Shown here: positions 10,239 through 20,500 of the stretch, in pieces
Layout of the letters: the number at the start of each line of letters is the position of its first letter
Numbering within the stretch: position 1 is the first letter of the stretch
Assembly (NCBI GenBank): GCA_001687465.1
Contig: LVLI01000177.1
Location: 1 to 64,000, forward strand
Source of the DNA: Halocafeteria seosinensis
Lineage: Eukaryota > Sar > Bigyra > Bicosoecida
DNA: 64,000 bases
Direction of reading: 5' to 3'
Position numbers and translations under genes: made by a program
The notes under the pieces: model-generated
What the model saw: the letters and a program-made list of their open reading frames with translations, nothing else
Told to the model about the DNA's origin: nothing
Databases searched by the model: none

Positions 10239-11830
10239 AAAGCGCTTTCAAAGGCCTCCGGCAACGTGGCGGCGGCCTTAAATCCTTTTCCTCACGCTTT
10301 GAGGGGTGATTCGAATAGAGCCGGCAAAATTGTGGCTGCTCGGGTTCTGTTGATATTGGTCGCAGTGAGTCTCGGCATTGCCGTGATCGCCGAAATTTCG
10401 CAAACGGACGGTTGTGCTTACCAATATCCGTATCCCCTCATAAAGAAGACTTCGACTACTGGGATTACGGCTGGAAGCTTTTTCTCTGATCTAGATCGCA
10501 CTTGGAAATGGTCTTCTATGACCAGAATGGTCTGTTGGAGGGGGCACGTTTTCAGCTCCTCCTCGTGCCCACTGCGCGGATATCATGTCGAAGCGAATCA
10601 AGAGACTGGAAATGAGTCCACAAGCAATGTACCAATGATTTTCTGGAACGCAAGGAATATAGATGATGGTTCTCTTGATGTCTTTGAGCATCACAATAAT
10701 AGCGGAGTGAGCGCTGAAGTTTGCGACCCACCATTGTATGGGGAAAGTTCTATGACAAAGATTGACCACGCCGTTGAGGACGGCTGCGGCCTTGAAGGAT
10801 GGCGTTTTGATACGGAGACAAAATTCTTGTGGGCTTACTGCATGTACAGTATTCTGTATGTCATAGTTCTCGCTTTCCTTGAGATCGGTGTCTTGGCAGG
10901 ATTGGATGAGGATGAAGAACCGGGTGTATTGTTGAGCGGAGTAAAACAGGATAAACCGGCGAGTGTGCCACATTTAGTCAAAGTAATGAGGTTTTTATGC
11001 TACACGTCTTGGTTAGCATTTCCGAATACTTTCGAAAGAATCCAAGTTGGAGATTGTCCCACGTTTTTTGAAAACTTCTATCAAGTCCAGTGGTATGTAC
11101 TCTACTGCATTGACTGCAGTTCAAATCGTATGATTTGTGCCTGCAAAAATTATGCCCATAAGGGTATGATTATTTTGAGAAATGGTATCACAGGCTATTT
11201 GACCTACCATATGTTACAATGATTATAGTAGGTATCATCGGAATTGTGATTGGCGGAGGCATTTGCCAGGAAGCATGCAAGGACGATAGAAAAGCACAAA
11301 GCTCGAACGAAGAAGGTCAACAAGAAGGATCCGAGCACAATAAAGAATTACCAAAATCCGAGTCAAATGAAGACAACTTGAAGAAGTGGCAAGCAGGATT
11401 ACTGCTGCTGATTCCTCTGATTCTTCTTGTGAGCATTGTGCTTACAGGGTATACTTACCTTGGTTTACTCGTTCGACGTTATGAAGCGACTGTCATCCCC
11501 TTTCTCTGGGTCCCTTTCTCTCATTGGTATTCAGACTGGAGTGTTCTATTTTGCAGTCGCTTGAGCGCCTTGGTAGTGGGGTTAGCCGACTTAATCCTGC
11601 TCGTAATAGGTGGTATAACATATGTTGCTGACTGCTGTACTGGCACTGCACACTGCTGCCCTCCTAAAGAAGGTGAAAGGTCTTCAACAGGCTCTGATAG
11701 CGAATCAAAACCAGAAGTGGAGATTGACGGAGAGGATGACGAGGAGGGGAAAAGCGATAATGGTCCATCGACACCAGATCTCTCAGAACGACGAGCTGCA
11801 ACGGTCACTGATGGTGATATGGTGGCATAG
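10239..11830 (+). CDS. Unrecognised multi-pass membrane protein with an acidic tail
   Basis: I join exon 10239-11092 to exon 11194-11830. The intron (GTATGT ... ATCACAG, 101 nt) links VQW to LFDLPYVTM in phase. The protein shows about five to six membrane spans: around ARVLLILVAVSLGIAVIAEI, WAYCMYSILYVIVLAFLEIG, MIIVGIIGIVIGGGI, LLLLIPLILLVSIVLTGYTY and ALVVGLADLILLVIGGITYV. A loop of roughly 140 residues with several cysteines follows the first span, probably extracytoplasmic. The final 70 residues are polar and acidic (VEIDGEDDEEGKSDN) and should be cytosolic. No family is recognised. The start is unresolved: either the tiny exon at 10040-10054 or another upstream exon supplies the ATG. Codon continuity and hydrophobic pattern make coding likely. 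Confidence 0.6.
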
Positions 11831-12421
11831 TCTGAATGACGCCTCTCTTCCTCTTTTGCGTTATAGTTTCGAGCGGTGGAGGATTTTATTCAGAAGAGCT
11901 GGACGCACAAGCTGTTAAAGCACCGTAACGTTTGGTCAAGAGTAACGGAACTCATCCAATACACTGCGTCGCACTCGACAATACTGCAGCAAACATTCCC
12001 ACTTCTCTTCTGTAGCAAGTCTCTTACGGAGTCAGGACTGTACCCATGGCTCCGAGGTCGGACAGTTAGATGGAGTCTCTATGTCACGGTACCGGCCACT
12101 GGGTGGCCCCAGTGGGCCACTGAGTGGATCGCTCTTAAATCCGAGTCAACTTCGATTTTTATTATTCATTTTACTCCATACCACTGATGTCAATCTTTAA
12201 CTTTCCCTGACCTCTTAAAGGTTCTCTTCTCCTCTGACTGCAACATGACTCCACTTCATTGTCATGGCCATTGCTTCACAGAGACTCATTATTACTGTAT
12301 TGTACGGAACACAGTTGTATACAGTATGTAGTGTATAATTTTCTACAACACTGTTTGGTGATGGTGGTAGTGGTCTCATGGCCACAGTAGAGCATACTAT
12401 GGGTTAGTAATGTGACGTAAG
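11831..12421. other. Intergenic region upstream of TTC5
   Basis: No gene, RNA or strong repeat seen. It contains the 3' flank of the membrane-protein gene and the presumed TTC5 promoter. Confidence 0.5.
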
Positions 12422-14346
12422 ATGACGACAATGGTCGAGTTAATACCTGCTCTACTAGAGCAGATGTACGCTATTAAAGACCACTATTTCCCTCCGAGCC
12501 CCACCTCCTCGTCGAAGGCGGTGAATAAGCAGAATGTACTACGAGAGCTCTATAACAGAGTCCAGGAGAAGGAGAATGATGCCCATGACAAAGTGCATGG
12601 TCCCGAGGCGCTTTCCTTGGTGATGGATTCGATGGACGATATGGAACGAGCTGAACGCGAGCTGTCGAGTTTGCTACTCAAAAGTCCAATGGATAAAACG
12701 CGTCTGTGGGAACGACTGGGAGATGTCTACGTGGAACTGGGAATGCTGACGGAAGCCAAAGCATGCTTTGAATGGATAGCATTGCAGCAAGCCACTGAGG
12801 AGGATGACGCCCAACAACAAGACGAGAGTACGAAGCAGCTGCGAGTTCAAAGTATGTGCAGACTCAGTCAGGTATTGCGGTACATGGCAAAGACAACTGA
12901 GTTGCAAAGCCATAAAGTTCCACTGAGTTCACTTCAACTGGATGATGATACCGACGAGGAGCACGGGTCCACTCCAGGTGATACGAAGAAAGCGAATGAA
13001 TCTTCTACGACTTCGCCAACGAGGACGAAGCGAATTGCAGCCACGGCGGACCGAGACATTATTGATGACTCCGAATACAGGTCTGAAGTGTCCTCTGCCG
13101 CGACGGAAGCAATGGTCGCCCCTAGCTTCAAGGTTTTGTTCGATGCCCTCGGCTGGGCTAGAAAAGCAGTGGAAAGCAATATCTCTTCGGCACTTGGGTG
13201 GTGTAAGTGAAAGGAATCATTGAATTTCTAACGCCTTCCCCCAGAAGTATACACACATTCGTTGATACACCGCAGACATGCTAGGGAATTCCTACCAATC
13301 CTTGTACACAAGTTCTATATATCAAGAACTCTCACCTTATGTCAAAGTCTATCCCGGAAAAATATTGAGCAAGGCTGAACGAACATATGCCAGGGCAGCA
13401 ACTCTGTCTTCGAAAGCACAGGTGCCGTCCTGTCTGACGGAGTGCACCCTATTGAATGAAGAGTCTCGAGAGTACCTATCGGGAAGAAATCCTGATTTAT
13501 ACGTCAACTATGCAGACAACCTATTGACTCAACATAAATTTGTGCCGGCTATTAACAATCTCCGCACAGCCAGGGATATTGACCCCACGTTTGACGACCA
13601 CGTGAAGAAACAGATTACACTTATTAGAGCTCATCTGCAAGCAATATGGAGGTGTATTCCCCGAAAGCAGTATCGTAAATCGGGGCGGAAACTAGTGAGC
13701 AAAATGGGAGGTCGAGAGGACACTAGAGTTTTAAGCGCTATAGAATCTCTTTTTCACAACTACGGTTCTGGAGCTTCCCTGCGCCACATTTTTTGTTCCC
13801 TGTTTGGTCAGCATGACGCTGATGGCAGCATGGAGTCTGATATCTCGGAGAAAGTGTATGTTCCGCGCAGTATCGTTTCATACCGCGATCACCAACAAGC
13901 AGACACAATTCCTTGCACGACCGTCTGTCTCCTTTCCGCAACGCCTGTAGAGAGCCCGTTGCACCCACCTGTGTAAGATTTGGACTTGTCAGCCCATATT
14001 TTGCAATGATACTCTTCATCTTTTTCGTTTTGGTCTTTACAGCGTCTTAATAGGAACGGACCCGACTAAAGAAGAAGCCTATGTTGGCATAGCTTTGCTT
14101 CACCTCCCACCGTCCGTCACTGGTAGCCAAGTTAGAAAATATCTCAACAGCATCTCCAGGCAGTCCAGAGCAGGTGGTCAAGGATGGCTCTTGCTTCTTC
14201 GAGATGTCGAAGTTATGAACGTGCCCAAAGATGTTGGAAGCGATGGAGACTGCACTAGCACTGACACGTTCCCAATCTTGTTGATTAGGGATCCATCGCA
14301 AATTTGGATAAATGGAGTGCCTTGGCCACGAACATTACCGATATGA
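12422..14346 (+). CDS. TTC5: TTC5 (Strap) tetratricopeptide protein with C-terminal OB fold, three exons
   Basis: Exons 12422-13202, 13276-13972 and 14043-14346 join in phase to about 593 residues (human 440). TTC5 is a TPR cofactor that in animals works in p300/p53 stress signalling and tubulin mRNA autoregulation. The N-terminal phrase YAIKDHYFPPSP corresponds to the family start. The TPR run includes LWERLGDVYVELGMLTEAKACF. Splicing intron 1 creates GWYMLGNSYQSLY, matching the human SWYILGNSYLSLY block. Later TPR phrases include NPDLYVNYADNLLTQHKF. The last exon ends in a block (LLIRDPSQIWINGVPWP) matching the C-terminal OB-fold strand of the family. Extra length comes from a polar, acidic insert around residues 175-225. 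The stop lies 45 bp from the convergent RuvC-like gene. Confidence 0.86.
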
Positions 14347-14391
14347 AGGGAGCAGTATCCCATATGTATGAAATCTAAACAGGGAAAGATT

Positions 14392-15643
14392 CTAGTCTGG
14401 TCGGTGGGGATTAATGTGGGTGAGTATCTCTGTGTCCATCGTCTTCAATGCTTTCGACACGGCTCGGCAAAGGTGTGACTGCATTTTTTCGTCTAGTACA
14501 TCTGATTTCTCCATATCTTTTTTCCATATATCCTCAAACATTGATTTGTCAAACGAGCTAATATTGACTCTCGACCTGCCGTCCCGCTGAAGGGTTTTCT
14601 TTGAAATTTTCACCACTTCCTCAGACAAAATAGACGATCCACTGTGTGTTCCTAGTTGAGTCGGGTCAAAATAGCTCTTACGGAGATTGTTTCGACACTT
14701 CTCTTGAGTGTCGTTCAGGACGGAACACGTATGTTGTTCCAGCCAGTCTGACTTGTCTACTTTAGCCGGTAGCATATCTATTAACAGCTGAGAAAACTTA
14801 TCCGAGTGCCCCAGTATCATCTTATACTGCCACCACCGTGAACCCCCATACAGCGAAGTCACAATTGCGTCCGATATATCAAATAGCGGTGATGCCGAAG
14901 CAGGAAAACCTTTCCCTGGTTCTCCTTGCATGTGACTGAAGGGGTAACACTGCGGATACACTTCTCTGCAAAACTCGAATGCGGCATACTTAATTTTCCT
15001 GTTAGACGGCACATCAACGGGTTCATCGGCATGTGCCAAGTTCCACACGATGGATTTCGCTCGATCTGACAAATTGAAAAATGCTCGTATTGCATTGGGC
15101 ATCACGGCGATGGGTTCTATGTGGGTCGTTTCGGCCAAATGAGCCGCGATCATGCCTTGAAGTTTCGCCAATTTGAATAACCCTTGTGTATGGAAGCTTC
15201 GATTCCCGTAGCTCTTCATGAAATCTTCGATGAAAATGGCATCGACCCCATACTCCCGGTGAATCTCCTCTACGGCGAGACTTATCAGCTTAGCCGTCTC
15301 CAGCAAAGTGGCGGAGGACGATGTGAAGGTAACGGCATTGGCCATCAAAAGTTTATGGCCTGTGTAAGGGGAATCACAAATTCCACGAAGCCCAAAAAAG
15401 AAGTGACACACATGATTGGGAACACGTACTTGCAGTGTCTGTCAATGCGATACCGGTTGTCTTGGAACTGATATCCAGCCCGAGAACGTTGAAGGAGGAT
15501 TGACTTCGTACGGTATCCTCCATCATGTCCGCTACGACCGAGGAAGCCATGCAGCAGCGGTGCTTTACGATGTCAGGCGGCGAAGTACACACCCTCTTCA
15601 AGGAGAGTGTGGGCATTCGCAGATGGCAGAGAAAGCTTCTCAT
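14392..15643 (-). CDS. RuvC-like nuclease, probable organellar Holliday-junction resolvase, two exons
   Basis: Exons 15643-15430 and 15359-14392 join in phase to 393 residues. The RNase H-like RuvC signature is complete: VLGLDISSKTTGIAL (Asp about 57), DAIFIEDF (Glu about 116, followed by Asp) and FDISDAIVTSLYG, which supplies the C-terminal Asp pair (about 232 and 235). A phrase FKLAKLQGMIAAHLA after the second acid matches the helix that follows it in RuvC. The first 35 residues (MRSFLCHLRMPTLSLKRVC...) are basic and lack acids until Asp24, like an organelle presequence. By analogy with mitochondrial Cce1/Ydc2 and plastid MOC1, both RuvC-fold enzymes, I infer resolution of recombination junctions in an organelle. 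It could instead be another RuvC-fold nuclease. A second Met (MASSVVADMMED) could also be the start. Confidence 0.7.
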
Positions 15644-16035
15644 GCTTGTAATTGAAGGGTAAATAGATGGGCTTGCCAGAAAGTAACAATTCAAATCAAC
15701 TCAAGTTAACTTTAAGTCCGAGTGACTCAAAGTGACCACTTTACTTGTTACGAGTGGGTACTAGCCTAGTACTACTATGTTCCATACAATTCCGGGTGAA
15801 ATAGTGTGAGTTTCATGGAACGGATTGCACCAGTCTTTCTACTGGGCTGTGTACGTCACGTGGGATACAGTAGTTTGGCTCAAGTAGGGAACCGGATTTC
15901 CCAAACACCTATACCCATGCTTTACATTACAATAATCAGATAATCGACGACGTCTATGATACTCAGAAATTGGAAGGGAGATTTGACTAGAGTGGTACGA
16001 CAAGCTCTTCCAGAGCTGCGGATGACGACTGTAGG
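15644..16035. other. Short intergenic region
   Basis: Lies between the start of the RuvC-like gene and the stop of the phosphatase gene, both on the minus strand. Nothing further recognised. Confidence 0.5.
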
Positions 16036-16953
16036 CTATACATTCAAACAATTACCGATATCAGTTCCAGTAGTGTTCTCATAGTACAAGCAATACCATC
16101 CAAGCATTCCTCTGCTAAAGTAGCTCGGTTCCCGACCGCAATCCTTCACGTCTCGGTCTAACGCTGCCGAGATGTTATACCCTTGGTATCGAACATAGTA
16201 GGCTCCCGATACTGCAAATATTTCAAGAGCCAAGCCAGCACACTTTGAAATGTACATACCACAACAAAGAAAATACCACTAGAGTGACATACCTTCTCCT
16301 GTTCTATCGCAGCCAGCATCACAATGCCAGAAGATTACTTTGGGTACATCGTGCACCGTATGAACCCAATCGTGAACGACTCGTATACGACTCGGAAGCT
16401 TGTCAATACTAAAGAGCAAAGACGGATCATCGACAATCGACTTTCGTGTCTGGTTATCAACATACTGAGGTGGAAGCACAGCTCCAACAATGGGCCACAA
16501 CGTCAAATTCCCAGCTCCCGGGTGCTTCTTGAAGTACTCCACTTCCATCCAGTACCAAGGTATATTGAAAACATTATCGAACGAGATCACCTCCAATTCA
16601 AAGTTGGACGGCAGACTGTGACCACCCTCATCCAATGCTCGTTTGTGTAGATACTGCAAGAGCACATCATATCCGTAGACGTAACTCCCATTCGGTCCAT
16701 GAGTTGACGGGAAGTTGCCCCGGAAAAGCCAATTTCTATTGTCTTGGGATTTATCCACCTGCACAAGCCATGGGCCAAAACCATATATTGTTGCGCAAAT
16801 GCAATGGCTCGTTTGCTTCTTGAAGCGTACCACATGAACACGTTTATAGTCCAAGGACGCGTTCGTCCGCAGTGCGATGCTCAGGATCCCCAGAGCCAGC
16901 AGCACCACTGCCGTCCGTATCTCTGGCATCTTCGCGTTGAGGGATGCATGCAT
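16036..16953 (-). CDS. Secreted CX5R phosphatase-like protein, copy 1
   Basis: An N-terminal signal peptide (RTAVVLLALGILSIALRTNA) is followed by the block DKSQDNRNWLFRGNFP and then by FWHCDAGCDRTGE, which contains the CX5R loop (Cys-Asp-Ala-Gly-Cys-Asp-Arg, then Thr-Gly) of cysteine-based phosphatases. I predict exons 16953-16831, 16758-16293 and 16211-16036 (254 residues). The first intron, 72 nt with GTACGC..GTGCAG ends, has no stop and keeps frame; I remove it because the paralogue at 36.6 kb lacks exactly those 24 residues. The second intron splits the codon right after DRTGE. Secretion plus a CX5R loop suggests an extracellular or lumenal phosphatase; substrate unknown. I see no other phosphatase landmark with certainty. 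Confidence 0.68.
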
Positions 16954-17548
16954 GTCTATCTGTGTTTGTACTTCTTTTTTTTCCTAGCTTTTGTGTTTTT
17001 CGAAGCAACACTGACTAAATACATCCCACCTAGTTACTGCACTAGGATGCGGTACTTCAATCGCAACGGATTTCTCGACCCGAGAGCTCTCGATACGTTG
17101 GCTAGACATGGTAAATAATCGTCGCTCAAATTTTTGCGTCATTTTCCCCCTATTCCGAAGCACTCTTTGTCGGCTAATGGCTACCACACGTTATCCACTA
17201 TGTTCCTTAATCGCAATGGAATTTTGGGATCTGGTTCCCACACTGGATTCCCATGGTAGCTCTCGAATCGAGTCTCGAGATACACGGTAAATAATCGTCA
17301 CTCAGTTTTTTTTTTGCATATTTTCCCCCTGTTCCAGAGCACTCTTTGTTGGCTAATGGCTACCACATGTTATCGACTATTTCATTCTGCAATGCATCTG
17401 CATCAAAGTCCTGTTTGAATTCCTGCCTCGAGTCAGGAAGTCGCATGACCGTTAACTGCAAGACAATGATATGCATTCGAAGTGTTGTTGCCTTGCATTC
17501 GTTCGAACAACATCAGATATAGTATATCTCTGTAGCAAGCAAACAAGT
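16954..17548. other. Intergenic region with diverged tandem repeat
   Basis: This lies between the divergent starts of the phosphatase gene and WDR90. It is largely occupied by the repeat pair listed separately. An in-frame upstream ATG for WDR90 exists at 17471. Confidence 0.5.
17056..17380. repeat. Two diverged tandem copies, about 150-176 bp apart
   Basis: The block starting GGTAAATAATCGTC at 17110-17201 recurs at 17286-17380 with substitutions and a short T-run expansion; both end in CTAATGGCTACCACA followed by a TTAT(C)..ACTAT tail. The flank AATCGCAAYGGA also recurs (about 17060 and 17209). This looks like an old tandem duplication in the intergenic DNA upstream of WDR90. No coding content seen. 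Confidence 0.8.
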
Positions 17549-20500
17549 ATGCCTGCAAAAGAGCAGCAACAGGAGGGGGAGAGGAAGCCTCCTGCTTCCA
17601 AAAGTCCAAGCGCAGCACAGGCTCAAAGTGTTGTTTCTTCCTCTACCACACGCGCTAGACAAGATGCACTAGGGGGACAAGTGTCATCCTCTTCGCTCTG
17701 GCCCTCTGCAGGCTCCCTGTGGGTGCCGGCATGGCAGGAGCCCCATGTGAATTTATTCAGCACGCTTCAAATTCATCGCCTGGCTCAAATCGTGGAGCGC
17801 CAGGAACGCTTACAAGGAGGAACTGGGGCTTCTACAGCCGATGACTCTTCCGATAAGCAGACGGCAGCTTCAGGAACCAAGAGCAGCAAAGAGGACCACG
17901 ATGCCGAAACGACGACGGATAAACATACAACAAGCGGGAGTTCATCGAAAATGAGCCAATCCATGAGTTCCCCTGAATGGGCTGCGAAACACGTTATGCG
18001 CCGTAAGGGCAATGTAAACCGCATTATGGTAAGGAACCTGGCATGTCTCCTTGCACAGAGGCAATGACCGGCTGTCTGTATCTCTGCTCCAGGACCATGC
18101 CATTGGGAAACTCATCTTCAAAGTGGTGGGACGAGTATCCACTTCCAACTATATCGAAATTCCTCGAGCTGTGTACGTACAACTATGTAACTTTTACCCT
18201 TCTCCTCCCGTCCTTTTCACAACTGCCCCATTTTCCGATGGTTTTGGCACAGGAAGGGAAAGAAAGCTGCCTCGCGAAAGACTCCCGTTACAGATATTAC
18301 GAATCTGGGACTGAAAGGGACGTTCGTCTACATTCAAGCTAGAGGAATGGCACGAAAAGCAAAGCCTCAAAGTAGTCAGAAGACTAAGAAAGGGTTTATG
18401 AATTTTTTGGACGGGGAAGAACGTAAAGCGTCGACAATGCTTCCTGCGAGTTTCTACATCGACGTTGTAACAACTTCGAACTACCTGTACCGGTTGTCAT
18501 TTAGCTCCTTTCACACGGAGTTCGGAATGCGCCTTGAAAAGATTATAGAAATACCGATAGAGTACGACATCAACGCATTTTGCCGTGCTCTCAGGTGCTG
18601 TCTTCATTAATTGTCTTGGAACGTGCTCATTTACATTTGCAGGTTGTCCACTACCTGGTGTACAATGGCTATCAGCATCCCATCTCTTCTTGCTGCAGCC
18701 ACTGGAGGAAAGGAGTCCATGAAAACGTTCAGATGCGTCAAATCTTTTAAGTTTAGCTGTAATATGAGTATTCGTAACGTTTGGACTTCTAATGAACTAT
18801 ATGATGGGCGGGTAAGTTGTGGTCTATGTTGACCTGGACAGCTATTCTCTTTTGTGAAACGCGTCTACTTCTTGTTCCACAGGATATTCCTAAGGACATG
18901 GCATTGCCTCTTCCTGATAACACCGATTACTTTGATATGTTCGAATGGTATTTTGCACCTGTGTGTCCTACACGGAAAGACGACAAAGCCAAAAAGAAAA
19001 GCAGCCGCCGGAAAGGACCGAAGCAGCTCCCCGGCTTAAAACTGTCTCCTGAGCAGCACCAATACGCCGTGGAAGAACTAGAGGAGGTCCTTGGTGCCCG
19101 GAAAGATTTGGGTGTACGGTTTGCAAAAAAATCGAAGAAACAGAAGGAAGACAAAAAAGCGAAGGAAAAGGAAACTGACGAGGAAGAAGAGGAAGAAGAC
19201 TCCTCCGAAGATGAATCTCTTACTAGTGAATCCATGCAGGAAATTGAATCCGATCGAGAGTCGGACCTCGGCAACTTAGAGGAAGAGATCGAAGAGTTGC
19301 AGAAGCAGGAGCATGTGGATTCCTCTGCAGACCACACTCAAGCGGAGCGAAAGGAGCAAGCGCAAACAACAACAAAAAAGAGTGGAGAAGAACTGAAGCA
19401 AGAGCTCACTGGCATATCTGACAGGCTTACCAAAGCTAAAGTATCGAGTTTGGCAAACATTGATAATTCGCTTTGCACGTATCCGGTCACAGAAGGTACA
19501 AAACTGCTTGACGATATGAGTATGCTCGGCTGCACCGGTTCCCTCCAAAATAGTATTCGGTGGACCGAAAGCGGAAAGGAATTACTATATGCAGGTGGTC
19601 CTACTCTAGTTTCCTTATCCGTCTCGAGTTATTTTGAATCTGCAGAGGACGGTGAAAGTGGGTCCAAAGGGAGGTACATGTTTGCGTCTTCCAACTCCAC
19701 GTCAATTGAGGGCCGTGGAGAGATAGATGGTTGCCGTCTTCAGAACGGCGATGAAAGCACAAATGGGAAGTATAAGAGCTTACCTCAAAAACATTTTACT
19801 GGGCATGCCGGACCGGTTGTAGGATTTCGTCTATCTCCAAGAGAGGAATTCCTGGTCACGGTCTGCCCCTTCTCCCACTATCAAGGATATTGTACCCGAG
19901 TACCAGAGTTACGAATATGGGACTACAAGAGCTGCCGGTTGATGGCGGTCCTCCGGGGGTTCCTCAATAGAGAAGACAGACTAGAGGCAAAGTTATTTCC
20001 TTGGAGGTCTGCTGGGGAATGGCAGCCGCTAGAACCAGAGCGCGACCAAGGCGAAACGCGGCCTGCTAAAGTGGGGGAGCAATGCCTAGACGTGACCCGC
20101 GATGGAAACTGTGTTGTTGTCAATGGGACTGACTGGAGAGGAAGGACTGTCATAACATTGCTGGACGTATCAGAGTTTTGTAAGAAGTATTTCAAAGATA
20201 GAACCACCAATATTAACCGAAGCGCAATCAGAATATCTGCAAGGCAAATGTCGGATTTTCCAATTTCTACGATGAAGTGCATGCCGGGAATGGGTGGGGA
20301 AATTGTCTCCGCTGGCAAGGAAAACGTGAAGATTTGGAGAAGAAAAGAGGAACATTTTTCGGGTGCACCTGTAGTACTCTCCCAATATGCTCGAGGATGC
20401 GAGTTTACCAGTATCGCATTCGAACCACCGGCACTTCGCTCCGTTTCAGATGACTCTTTTTACTCCAAACGTCAAGTTAGCGGGATTGATTCTGCGTCAG

